Assembly (NCBI RefSeq): GCF_015752045.1
Contig: NZ_JADOUS010000008.1
Span: 1-64,000 of the forward strand
Direction of reading: 5' to 3'
Origin: Arthrobacter_D sp015752045
GTDB taxonomy: Bacteria > Actinomycetota > Actinomycetes > Actinomycetales > Micrococcaceae
Length of the DNA stretch: 64,000 nt
A program made the translations under genes and the position numbers. The notes below the pieces were generated by a model. That model searched no databases and was not told where the DNA came from. It was given only the letters and a program-made list of their open reading frames with translations. Positions within the stretch are counted from its first letter, which is position 1; each line of letters opens with the position of its first letter. This document shows, in pieces, positions 45,942-53,550 of this stretch.

Positions 45942-46760
45942 TCACTCGCTGACGTCGGAGCCGAAGTACTTCCCGGAGATCTCCGCGAGCGTCCCGTCGG
46001 CGCGCAGCTCGTCGAGCGCCGCGTCGATGGCGTCCACCAGCTCGGTGCTGCCCTTGCGGACGGCGACGGCGCTCCGGGAGGTCTCGTCGGTGGTGGCCGC
46101 GATCTTGATGCCGTCGTTCCTGGTGGTGTTCTGGTAGTCGAGGTAGGTCAGCTCGTCGTTGATCGTCGCGTCGACGCGGCCCTGCTCGAGGAGGGTCACG
46201 GACTGTGCCCAGCCCTCGACGGGCTCGACGTTCGCGCCGCTCTCGGTCGCCAGTTCGTTCCAGTTGCTCGTCAGGGACTGCGCCGTCGTCTTGCCCTCGA
46301 GGTCCTCGAAGGAGGAGATCTCCTCGTTGTCGGCGCTCGTGACGATCACGCCGGAGCTGACCGTGTACGGCACGGAGAAGTCGTACGTCTCCTCGCGCTG
46401 GTCGGTGATGGAGACCTGGTTCGCGATGACGTCGAACCGGCCCGCTTCGAGGCCCGCGAAGATCGCGTCCCACTGGGTCTCCTCGAACTCCGCCTCGACG
46501 CCCATCTTCTCGGCGACGGCGGTGATGACCTCGACGTCGTACCCGGTGAGGTCGCCGCTGCCGTCCTCGTGGTAGCTGAAGGGCTTGTACGTGCCCTCGG
46601 TGCCCACGGTCAGGACGCCCGCGTCCTGGATCTCCTGCAGCGAGCTCGCCTGCGCCGATTCGGAGGATCCGCCGTCCCCGCCAGGGGTCGACGACGAGCA
46701 GCCGGCGAGCGCCAGCATGAGGGCTGCGGCAGAACCGAGGATGGACAGGCGGTGATTCAT
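45942..46760 (-). CDS. Amino-acid ABC transporter binding lipoprotein
   Basis: A 272-residue solute-binding protein of family 3. It has a lipoprotein signal with lipobox LALAGC (Cys21), a Ser/Gly linker, then the two-lobed domain: VLTVGTEGTYKPFSYHEDGS, GYDVEVITAVAEKMGVEAEF, FDVIANQVSITDQREETYDF and YLDYQNTTRNDG. The pattern is closest to cystine-binding TcyA/FliY-like proteins. It is the first gene of the ABC operon, divergent from the large ABC exporter gene. Confidence 0.92.
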   Translation of the reverse strand: MNHRLSILGSAAALMLALAGCSSSTPGGDGGSSESAQASSLQEIQDAGVLTVGTEGTYKPFSYHEDGSGDLTGYDVEVITAVAEKMGVEAEFEETQWDAIFAGLEAGRFDVIANQVSITDQREETYDFSVPYTVSSGVIVTSADNEEISSFEDLEGKTTAQSLTSNWNELATESGANVEPVEGWAQSVTLLEQGRVDATINDELTYLDYQNTTRNDGIKIAATTDETSRSAVAVRKGSTELVDAIDAALDELRADGTLAEISGKYFGSDVSE

Positions 46761-46981
46761 GGGATGCTTCCTTGGGGTGGGGGATGGCGCGCCGGGCGCC
46801 GGAAATAGAAGGGCTCCCGAAAGGCTTGAACCCTAGGTGCATCCGCTCGGCCCGATCGCGGCCGGAGGCGAAGCACTACCGAGGTGAACACCGGTACAAC
46901 CACTTATTGTTCCGGAGCATGGCGGCAGGGTCCAGAAACCCGCGAACCCGAGCCGGAACGGCATCCACGGAAGGAACGGCC

Positions 46982-48889
46982 ATGAGCATGGAAGGCGCGG
47001 CGTGGAGCTCGCTGTACAAGATCTCGACGGCGAAGGACAACAAGCACGGCTTCTCCAGGGAGACGGTGCGCCGGATCCTGACCTTCGCCGTGCCGTACCG
47101 GTCGAAGCTGGTGCTCTTCATCCTGATGTCCGTGGCCGGGGCGTTCCTGGCCGTCGCGACGCCGGTCCTGGCCGGGCAGGTGGTCGACGTCATCGTCGCG
47201 GGCGGCGAGGTCCGGACGATCGTGTGGCTCGCGTCGATCATCGCGCTGGTCGCGATCGTGGACGCCGGTGTGTCCCTGCTCACCCGCTGGTACTCGTCGC
47301 GCATCGGCGAGGGGGTCATCCTGGACCTCCGCACCGCCGTGTTCAACCACGTGCAGAAGATGCCCATCGCCTTCTTCACCCGGACGCGCACCGGAGCCCT
47401 GGTCAGCCGCCTCAACAATGATGTGATCGGGGCGCAGCAGGCGTTCAGCGGCACACTGTCCGGGGTGGTCACGAACGTCGTGGCCCTGGTCCTCACCCTC
47501 GCCGTGATGCTGAGCACCTCCTGGATCGTGACCGTGCTCGCCGTCGTCATGCTGCCCATCTTCCTGGTGCCCGCCCGCCGCATGGGCAGTCGCCTCGCCT
47601 CCCTCCGCCGCGAGGCCGCCGACCACAACTCGGCCATGAGCACCCAGATGACGGAGCGCTTCTCGGCGCCCGGCGCCACGCTGGTCAAGCTCTTCGGCCG
47701 GCCCGACGAGGAGGCCGAGGAGTTCCGGGTCCGCGCCGCACGCGTGCGGGACATCGGGGTGCGCACGGCGATGCTGCAGTTCGTCTTCTTCACGGCCCTC
47801 ATGCTCGTCTCCGCGCTGGCGCTCGCCCTGGTGTACGGACTCGGCGGAACGCTGGCGCTCGCCGGCCAGCTCGACACGGGAGAGGTCGTCACGCTCGCGC
47901 TCCTCCTCACCCGCCTGTACGCGCCGCTGACCAGCCTTGCGAACGCACGCGTCGAGATCATGAGCGCGATCGTCAGCTTCGAACGCGTGTTCGAGGTGCT
48001 GGACCTCGAACCGCTGATCCAGGAGAAGCCCGACGCCGCGGCCGTCCCCGCCGGCCCGGTGTCCGTCGAGTTCGACGACGTCCGCTTCGCCTACCCCTCG
48101 GCCGACAAGGTCTCCCTCGCCTCCCTCGAGGAGGTCTCGACGCTGGACACCCGTGGCGGCGAGGAGGTCCTGCACGGTGTGTCGTTCCGCATCGAACCCG
48201 GCCAGACGGTGGCGCTCGTCGGCACCTCGGGAGCAGGCAAATCGACCATCGCGCAGCTCCTGGCGCGACTGTACGACGTCGACAGCGGTGCGGTGCGCCT
48301 CGCGGGTGCCGACGTCCGCGACGTCACGTTCGCCTCGATGCGCCACACGCTCGGCATGGTGACCCAGGACGGCCACCTGTTCCACGAGACCATCCTCTCG
48401 AACCTCCGCCTCGCGCGCCCGGAGGCCACGGAGGACGAGGTGTGGGACGCCGTGCGCCGGGCCCGGCTGGAGCCGCTGATCCGGTCCCTGCCGGACCAGC
48501 TCGACACCATGGTGGGCGAGCGCGGGTATCGGCTGTCCGGCGGCGAGCGCCAGCGCATGACCATCGCGCGACTCCTGCTCGCGCAGCCCCGCGTCGTGAT
48601 CCTCGACGAGGCGACGGCCGCGCTGGATTCGACGTCGGAGGCGGCCGTGCAGGCCGCCCTGAGCGAGGCGCTCGAGGGGCGGACCGCCATGGTCATCGCG
48701 CACCGGCTCTCGACGATCCGCAGTGCGGACCTGATCCTCGTCGTCGAGGACGGTGCGATCGTGGAGCGCGGCACGCACGACGAGCTGCTGGCGGTCGGTG
48801 GACGGTACGAGGAGCTGCACCGTACGCAGTTCGCCGTGCAGAAGAACGTGGCCGTGGACGAGGAGCCCGAGGCCCTGAGCGGCGTCTAG
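46982..48889 (+). CDS. ABC exporter (fused membrane and ATPase domains)
   Basis: A 635-residue half-transporter that acts as a dimer. Six membrane helices (about 40-330, for example LVLFILMSVAGAFLAVATPV) precede the nucleotide-binding domain: Walker A GTSGAGKST, the Q-loop VTQDGHLFHETILSNLRLA, signature LSGGERQRMTIARLL, Walker B VVILDEATAALDS and the H-loop AHRLSTIRSADL. It resembles lipid/multidrug exporters of the MsbA/LmrA type; the substrate is unknown. The ATG at 46982 follows GGAAGGAACGG. The frame is open further upstream without similarity. Confidence 0.92.
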   Translation: MSMEGAAWSSLYKISTAKDNKHGFSRETVRRILTFAVPYRSKLVLFILMSVAGAFLAVATPVLAGQVVDVIVAGGEVRTIVWLASIIALVAIVDAGVSLLTRWYSSRIGEGVILDLRTAVFNHVQKMPIAFFTRTRTGALVSRLNNDVIGAQQAFSGTLSGVVTNVVALVLTLAVMLSTSWIVTVLAVVMLPIFLVPARRMGSRLASLRREAADHNSAMSTQMTERFSAPGATLVKLFGRPDEEAEEFRVRAARVRDIGVRTAMLQFVFFTALMLVSALALALVYGLGGTLALAGQLDTGEVVTLALLLTRLYAPLTSLANARVEIMSAIVSFERVFEVLDLEPLIQEKPDAAAVPAGPVSVEFDDVRFAYPSADKVSLASLEEVSTLDTRGGEEVLHGVSFRIEPGQTVALVGTSGAGKSTIAQLLARLYDVDSGAVRLAGADVRDVTFASMRHTLGMVTQDGHLFHETILSNLRLARPEATEDEVWDAVRRARLEPLIRSLPDQLDTMVGERGYRLSGGERQRMTIARLLLAQPRVVILDEATAALDSTSEAAVQAALSEALEGRTAMVIAHRLSTIRSADLILVVEDGAIVERGTHDELLAVGGRYEELHRTQFAVQKNVAVDEEPEALSGV

Positions 48890-48914
48890 GGTCGACGGCT
48901 CCCGTGCGAGCTGC

Positions 48915-49754
48915 TCAGTCGGTCAGCGCGGGGATGATGGAGCCCGAGAACACCTGCCAGGCGAGGGCGGTCTTGGCGACGAGGCTCAGGATGATGTAGA
49001 CGCGTTCGCCGTAGAGGTAGTCGCGCCATGGGCCCACCCGCCGGTACTGCAGCAGCTGGTTGATGGCGAAGATGTTGAAGAACAGGAACAGCGAGATGAT
49101 GATCCCGTAGACGAAGCCGGGCGGTTCCGCCGAGCTCGTCGACCCGGGGGACAGGAAGTAGATCAGGATGGCGATCCAGGGCACGATCCCTGCCAGCGAT
49201 CCGAGGACGAAGGGCAGGAAGTTGCCGCTTCCGGGCTTCTCGTACTTCTCCTGGAGGGCGCCGAACCCGATCATCGCCGCATTGACGGCGAACAGCGCGA
49301 CGAGGGCCGCGATGTCGGTGATCCCGGTGGTCTGGGCGATGAGCCAGATCATCACGGACGAGCTCAGCGAGTACTCGACCCAGCGGAAGTAGTTGTGATT
49401 GGCGCTGAGCCCGGCCGCGTAACGCGCGAAGAACGCGGGCGAGGCGACCGCGAAGTGGAACAGTGCGGAGAGCGCCAGGAACAGGACGACCCCGGCGCCC
49501 ACATTGACCGTGAAGAGTTCCACCCGCTCGGGGGGCAGCGGGAATCCGGGAGGGCCCGCCAGATAGTCCGCGGTGACGGGGAACGTGACCTGCTCGTCCA
49601 GCATCGCCAGGATGACCGTGAACAGGACGGCCTGCAGGAGGTGCAGCGACCCGGCCACGATGTTCAGGCGGCGCAGGCGACGCATGCGGTCGGGGTTCGG
49701 ACTGCTGCCGTCGACCGGGGGGCCGTCGGGGTCTGAGCGGGCTGCACGCGCCAT
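48915..49754 (-). CDS. Heliorhodopsin
   Basis: A 279-residue, seven-helix retinal protein of the heliorhodopsin family, distant from ordinary microbial rhodopsins and inserted with the opposite orientation. Diagnostic segments are GLSANHNYFRWVEYSLSSS with the Schiff-base counterion Glu127, FLPFVLGSLAGIVPWIAILI, PGFVYGIIISLFLFFNIFAI and the helix-7 motif YIILSLVAKTALAWQVFSG with the retinal-binding Lys261. Against the reference protein 48C12 these are Glu107 and Lys241. The first 25 residues are a hydrophilic extension; Met24 is an alternative start. No carotenoid-cleavage or retinal synthesis genes are nearby. The cellular role is unsettled. Confidence 0.95.
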   Translation of the reverse strand: MARAARSDPDGPPVDGSSPNPDRMRRLRRLNIVAGSLHLLQAVLFTVILAMLDEQVTFPVTADYLAGPPGFPLPPERVELFTVNVGAGVVLFLALSALFHFAVASPAFFARYAAGLSANHNYFRWVEYSLSSSVMIWLIAQTTGITDIAALVALFAVNAAMIGFGALQEKYEKPGSGNFLPFVLGSLAGIVPWIAILIYFLSPGSTSSAEPPGFVYGIIISLFLFFNIFAINQLLQYRRVGPWRDYLYGERVYIILSLVAKTALAWQVFSGSIIPALTD

Positions 49755-49846
49755 GGGTATTCCTCACGAGAGCGGACCTAAGCCATTCGGGGTGATCACC
49801 CTAGCATCGACGGATCCGCCCGCCCAGCGGGTGCCTAGACTGAGCG

Positions 49847-50428
49847 ATGATCATCGTTCTCGCGGGCATCGACGGGGCGGGCAAGAGCACTGCGGGCCTG
49901 CTGCTCGCGGAGCGACTGAGGGCGGCGGCCCACCCTGCGATCTTCACCATGAACCGATCGGGCCGGCGCAGTATCACCGGCTGGTGCGGACGCCGGAACC
50001 TCAGTCCGCCGGTGGCCGTGCTGGATGCCGTGGAGACGCTGATCCGCTGCCTCAACGTGCTCGTGTCCCACGCACGGGCAGGTTCCCGTTCCGGTGTCGT
50101 CGTCATGGACCGGTATCTCTACTGCCAGCTCGCGCTCCGGCACCTCCGTGGGTTGCCGACGGGCAGGCTGTTGCCGTTCCTCCTCAGGGTCCTGCCCACC
50201 CCGGGCCTGGTCGTCTATTTCGACGTCACCGCGGATGTCGCGTACGCCCGGATCACCAGGCGTGCGGTGGACGTCGAGACCATCGAGCATCTGACCGGCC
50301 TCGATGCCGCCTACCGGCAGTTGAGCGTCTTCCCGACCTTCCTCGTCCTCGACGCGAGCCGCACGCCCGAGCAGCTCGTCGAGGATGTCCTGCAGGAGCT
50401 CGGGGTGTGTGGGGCAGCGCTCCCGTGA
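49847..50428 (+). CDS. Thymidylate-kinase-like P-loop protein
   Basis: A 193-residue nucleoside-monophosphate-kinase-like protein. It starts at once with the P-loop VLAGIDGAGKSTAGLLLAER, followed by the DR motif VVVMDRYLYCQLALRHL, the strand-helix VVYFDVTADVAYARITRRA and a lid-like basic region. dTMP kinase needs these elements, but family details are divergent and the main tmk gene may lie elsewhere, so the natural substrate is uncertain. It is divergent from the heliorhodopsin gene. Confidence 0.8.
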   Translation: MIIVLAGIDGAGKSTAGLLLAERLRAAAHPAIFTMNRSGRRSITGWCGRRNLSPPVAVLDAVETLIRCLNVLVSHARAGSRSGVVVMDRYLYCQLALRHLRGLPTGRLLPFLLRVLPTPGLVVYFDVTADVAYARITRRAVDVETIEHLTGLDAAYRQLSVFPTFLVLDASRTPEQLVEDVLQELGVCGAALP

Positions 50429-50465
50429 CGCTCCTCCGACGGCAGGTGCCGGGAGGGGACGCGGG

Positions 50466-50903
50466 TCAGGACACGCCCTGACGCCGCCGCGGCCCGCGGG
50501 TCGCGAGCAGCCGGGGGACGACGTAGTCGACCAGCAGGGGAGCGAGGTCCGGCCGTCCGGCGGCGTCCCGGAGGTCCAGCCAGGCGAGCTCCTCGATCTC
50601 GGCCGCCGGGAACGGTTCGGCGGTGAGGGGGCAGAGGAAGACCGTGGCGACCAGCAGGGTGTCCGCCTCGTTCGCGGCCGGCCCCTCCCAGGTGCCGAGC
50701 AGACGGAGGGCGCCGGGCCGGACGCTCAGGCCGAGTTCCTCGAACAGTTCCCGTGCTCCGGTCTCGGACGGTGTCTCGCCCGGTTCCGGCTTGCCGCCGG
50801 GCTGCATGAACATGGTGGTCCCACGCTTGCGGACGAGCAGGAGCCGGCCGTCGTCGTCGAGCAGGCACAGGGCGGTGACGGTAATCGTCGGTCGGTCGGC
50901 CAT
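50466..50903 (-). CDS. Nudix hydrolase
   Basis: A 145-residue pyrophosphohydrolase. The complete Nudix box GX5EX7REUXEEXGU reads GGKPEPGETPSETGARELFEELGL, seen here as GGKPEPGETPSETG then ARELFEELGL. The preceding strand VTALCLLDDDGRLLLVRKRG is typical of MutT-like enzymes that hydrolyse nucleoside diphosphate derivatives. The start chosen is MADRPTITV at 50903, with GGAGGGTGG upstream; an in-frame ATG at 50924 would add 7 residues. The substrate is unknown. Confidence 0.9.
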   Translation of the reverse strand: MADRPTITVTALCLLDDDGRLLLVRKRGTTMFMQPGGKPEPGETPSETGARELFEELGLSVRPGALRLLGTWEGPAANEADTLLVATVFLCPLTAEPFPAAEIEELAWLDLRDAAGRPDLAPLLVDYVVPRLLATRGPRRRQGVS

Positions 50904-50972
50904 CAGATCCACCCTCCGCCGCACGGGTCGGGGGAGGGCGCGGCGGCCCTTCCATCGTCCCGTGTCCCGCTG

Positions 50973-51049
50973 TGGTGCCCCTGGCCGGAATCGAACCGAC
51001 GACCTTCCCTTTAGGAGAGGGACGCTCTATCCTACTGAGCTACAGAGGC
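50973..51049 (-). tRNA. tRNA-Arg (anticodon CCT)
   Basis: On the minus strand, acceptor GCCTCTG pairs with CAGGGGC, the D arm is AGCTC...GAGC, the anticodon stem TCCCT/AGGGA encloses loop CTCCTAA (anticodon CCT, arginine), and the T arm is GTCGG TTCGATT CCGGC. CCA is encoded at the 3' end (50973-50975). Confidence 0.94.
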
Positions 51050-51086
51050 GCGGATCCGCTGGTCTACCCGATCCGGCGGTCCCAGC

Positions 51087-51707
51087 TTACCTGCTCTTCG
51101 TTCCGGGTCCGGCGCCGGGCGCGCGGAGTCCCCGTGGCAGGAACATGGAGGCGACGCCGGCCACGAGGCTGAGCCCGAGCAGCACCCAGCGCAGGACCGT
51201 CAGCGTCGAGGCCAGCACCACGGCCCCGGCGTCGGGGGTCGCCTGGGCGAGCGCGGCGTCGATCGCGATGTTCTCCCACAGATCGACCACGACGAACAGG
51301 ATCACGGGGGACCACAGCAGCCAGCGCAGCCAGCGGCGTCCGGCGTTGAGCTGGACCAGCAGCAGCCAGGCGAACGCGAAGATCAGCGGGAACAGGGTGC
51401 CGGCCGTCCGGTGGAGGTAGCTCAGCTGGCCGCGGGCGTCGTCGTCCATCGCCTCGTGAAGCCGTTCCACGTACCCGGCGTCGTACCCGCCGATCATCAT
51501 GTCGGGCATCGCGAGCCCGCCCGAGAGCTGCGTCATCTGCCCGAGCGTGAGCAGGTGGAAGTACCAGAAGAGGAAGAGGGAGGCCACGGCGGCGGCGATG
51601 AGGACCAGGCTGCCGTTGGAGCGTTGCCGGTCCGCCGGGGGCGCCTCGGGCGCGGTGGAGGCGCCGGTGGAGTGCTTGCGTGCGATCTGAGCCCGTGTTC
51701 TACCCAT
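51087..51707 (-). CDS. Membrane protein, four helices, unknown
   Basis: A 206-residue protein with a basic N-terminus (GRTRAQIARKHS), a helix (SLVLIAAAVASLFLFWYFHL), a hydrophilic loop with MPDMMIGGYDAGYVERLHEA and YLHRTAGTLFP, then three more helices (LIFAFAWLLLVQLNA, LLWSPVILFVVVDLWENIAI, LRWVLLGLSLVAGVASMFLP). No characterised family is recognised. Its start is 138 bases from the divergent AGCS symporter gene. Confidence 0.72.
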   Translation of the reverse strand: MGRTRAQIARKHSTGASTAPEAPPADRQRSNGSLVLIAAAVASLFLFWYFHLLTLGQMTQLSGGLAMPDMMIGGYDAGYVERLHEAMDDDARGQLSYLHRTAGTLFPLIFAFAWLLLVQLNAGRRWLRWLLWSPVILFVVVDLWENIAIDAALAQATPDAGAVVLASTLTVLRWVLLGLSLVAGVASMFLPRGLRAPGAGPGTKSR

Positions 51708-51845
51708 GACTGAAGTATGGGCGACGATCTGCGTCCGCAGATGATACTCGGAACACCATGTGGACCGCGTTGCCAACCCGTGACTTATTCCCGCCGGACA
51801 CAGCTTGTGATTGCACTCACGCCCGAAGCGCTGTTTTCTAGAGGG

Positions 51846-53411
51846 ATGTCCCTCACAACATCCCTTCCCATGACAGCTGCGTCCGAAGACGTCGGGTGGC
51901 TCGCAGCCATCGACGAGGCGATCAACAATGCGTTCGCCAGACCCACCGAGATCTTCTCGAGCATCGTGTTCTTCCCCATCACCATCGGCGACCTGAGCTT
52001 CCCGTTCGTCGTGCTGTGGCTCATCGCGGCAGGCGTGATCTTCACGATCTACTTCGGAGTCCCGCAGTTCCGCGGCCTCAAGGTCGGTTACGAAGTGGTC
52101 CGTGGACGCTACTCCTCGAAGGACGATCCAGGGGAGGTGCCCCACTTCCAGGCCCTCACCTCGGCCCTGTCGGGCACGGTCGGGCTGGGAAACATCGCCG
52201 GCGTCGGTGCGGCCATGGCACTCGGTGGCCCCGGTGCAACCTTCTGGATGGTCCTTGCCGGGCTCCTGGGCATGGCGACGAAGTTCGCCGAGTGCACGCT
52301 CGGCGTGAAGTACCGCGAGGTCCACGCTGACGGGTCCGTCAGCGGAGGGCCCTTCAAATACCTCCCCATCGCTTTCAGCAAGTTCGGCGCCGTCCCGGCG
52401 AAGATCCTGACCGGCATCTTCGCCGTCGCGATCCTCTTCTTCGGCGTGGCGGGCGGCAACATGTTCCAGGCGAACCAGACCTTCGCCCAGGTGCAGAATG
52501 TGACCGGCGGCGAGGACGGCCTCCTCGGGAGCGCCGGAGCCGCGCTCATCTTCGGCCTCGTGCTCGCAGGCCTCGTCGCCGTGGTGATCCTCGGCGGCAT
52601 CAAGTCCATCGGAGCCACCACCAGCAAGCTCGTGCCCGCGATGGGCATCGTCTACGTGACCTCCTGCCTCCTCGTCATCCTCGTGAACCTCGGACAGGTT
52701 CCGGCTGCCATCGCGTCGATCTTCGCAGGAGCGTTCAATCCCCAGGGAATCGCCGGCGGTATCCTCGGCGTCATGATCGTCGGCTTCACCCGTGCAGCGT
52801 TCTCCAACGAGGCAGGGCTCGGCTCCGCCGCGATCGCGCACTCGGCCGTGAAGACCCGCCGCCCGGTCAGCGAGGGCTTCGTCGCACTCTACGAACCGCT
52901 CGTCGACACGGTGCTCATCTGCACGATGACGGCGCTGGCGATCATCATCGCGGGCGCCCCGAGCCTCCAGTCCGGAATCGACCAGGTCCAGGCAGGGGAG
53001 GGAACACCCGACGGCGTCATCCTCACCTCCGACGCCTTTGCCACCGTGTTCCCCTGGTTCCCCGTGGTGCTCGCGATCGCCGTGGCACTGTTCGCCTACT
53101 CCACCCTCATCACCTGGTCCTACTACGGGCTCAAGGCCTGGGAGTTCCTGTTCGGCCGCGGCAAGACCTCGGAACTCATCTTCAAGGTCATCTTCCTGTT
53201 CTTCACCGTCGCCGGTTGCGTGCTGACCTTCAGCCAGGTCATCAGCTTCGCCGACGCCGCCCTGTTCGTCTGCGGCTTCGTGAACCTGCTGGGCGTCTAC
53301 CTGCTCCTGCCCGTCATCAAGCGGGAGATGAAGGAGTACCTGGCCGACCGCAAGAGCGGCAAGCTCCTCATCCTCGGCGTGGAGAAGGACGAGCTCCAGC
53401 CCGAGAAGTAA
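51846..53411 (+). CDS. Alanine/sodium symporter (AGCS family)
   Basis: A 521-residue transporter of the alanine or glycine:cation symporter family with about ten helices. Diagnostic segments are FQALTSALSGTVGLGNIAGV, GGPGATFWMVLAGLLGMATK, ECTLGVKYREVHADGSVSGG, FTRAAFSNEAGLGSAAIAHS and LITWSYYGLKAWEFLFG. It couples Na+ entry to uptake of alanine, glycine or serine. The ATG at 51846 is chosen for length; the GAGGG directly before it leaves almost no spacing, so the start could be the ATG at 51870. Confidence 0.92.
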   Translation: MSLTTSLPMTAASEDVGWLAAIDEAINNAFARPTEIFSSIVFFPITIGDLSFPFVVLWLIAAGVIFTIYFGVPQFRGLKVGYEVVRGRYSSKDDPGEVPHFQALTSALSGTVGLGNIAGVGAAMALGGPGATFWMVLAGLLGMATKFAECTLGVKYREVHADGSVSGGPFKYLPIAFSKFGAVPAKILTGIFAVAILFFGVAGGNMFQANQTFAQVQNVTGGEDGLLGSAGAALIFGLVLAGLVAVVILGGIKSIGATTSKLVPAMGIVYVTSCLLVILVNLGQVPAAIASIFAGAFNPQGIAGGILGVMIVGFTRAAFSNEAGLGSAAIAHSAVKTRRPVSEGFVALYEPLVDTVLICTMTALAIIIAGAPSLQSGIDQVQAGEGTPDGVILTSDAFATVFPWFPVVLAIAVALFAYSTLITWSYYGLKAWEFLFGRGKTSELIFKVIFLFFTVAGCVLTFSQVISFADAALFVCGFVNLLGVYLLLPVIKREMKEYLADRKSGKLLILGVEKDELQPEK

Positions 53412-53431
53412 CGCCCTGTCCCGCCCCCTCG

Positions 53432-53463
53432 ACTGCCCCTTCCGGTTCTCCGGCGGGGGCAGT
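53432..53463 (+). terminator. Terminator after the AGCS symporter
   Basis: ACTGCCCC and GGGGCAGT flank a loop with inner complementarity (CCGG/CCGG), 20 bases after the stop codon. Confidence 0.7.
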
Positions 53464-53550
53464 CCTGCGTCCCGGGGAGGGACGGCGGTGTGGTGCCGCC
53501 CGTCCGTTCCACCGGTGACTGTCCGGGGCACGGCCTAGACTTGAGGCACC

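Noticed and set aside
46904..48820. 638-codon minus-strand frame opposite the ABC exporter
   Set aside because: Antisense shadow, composition His/Asp/Gln/Arg-rich without motif; the plus-strand exporter is complete.
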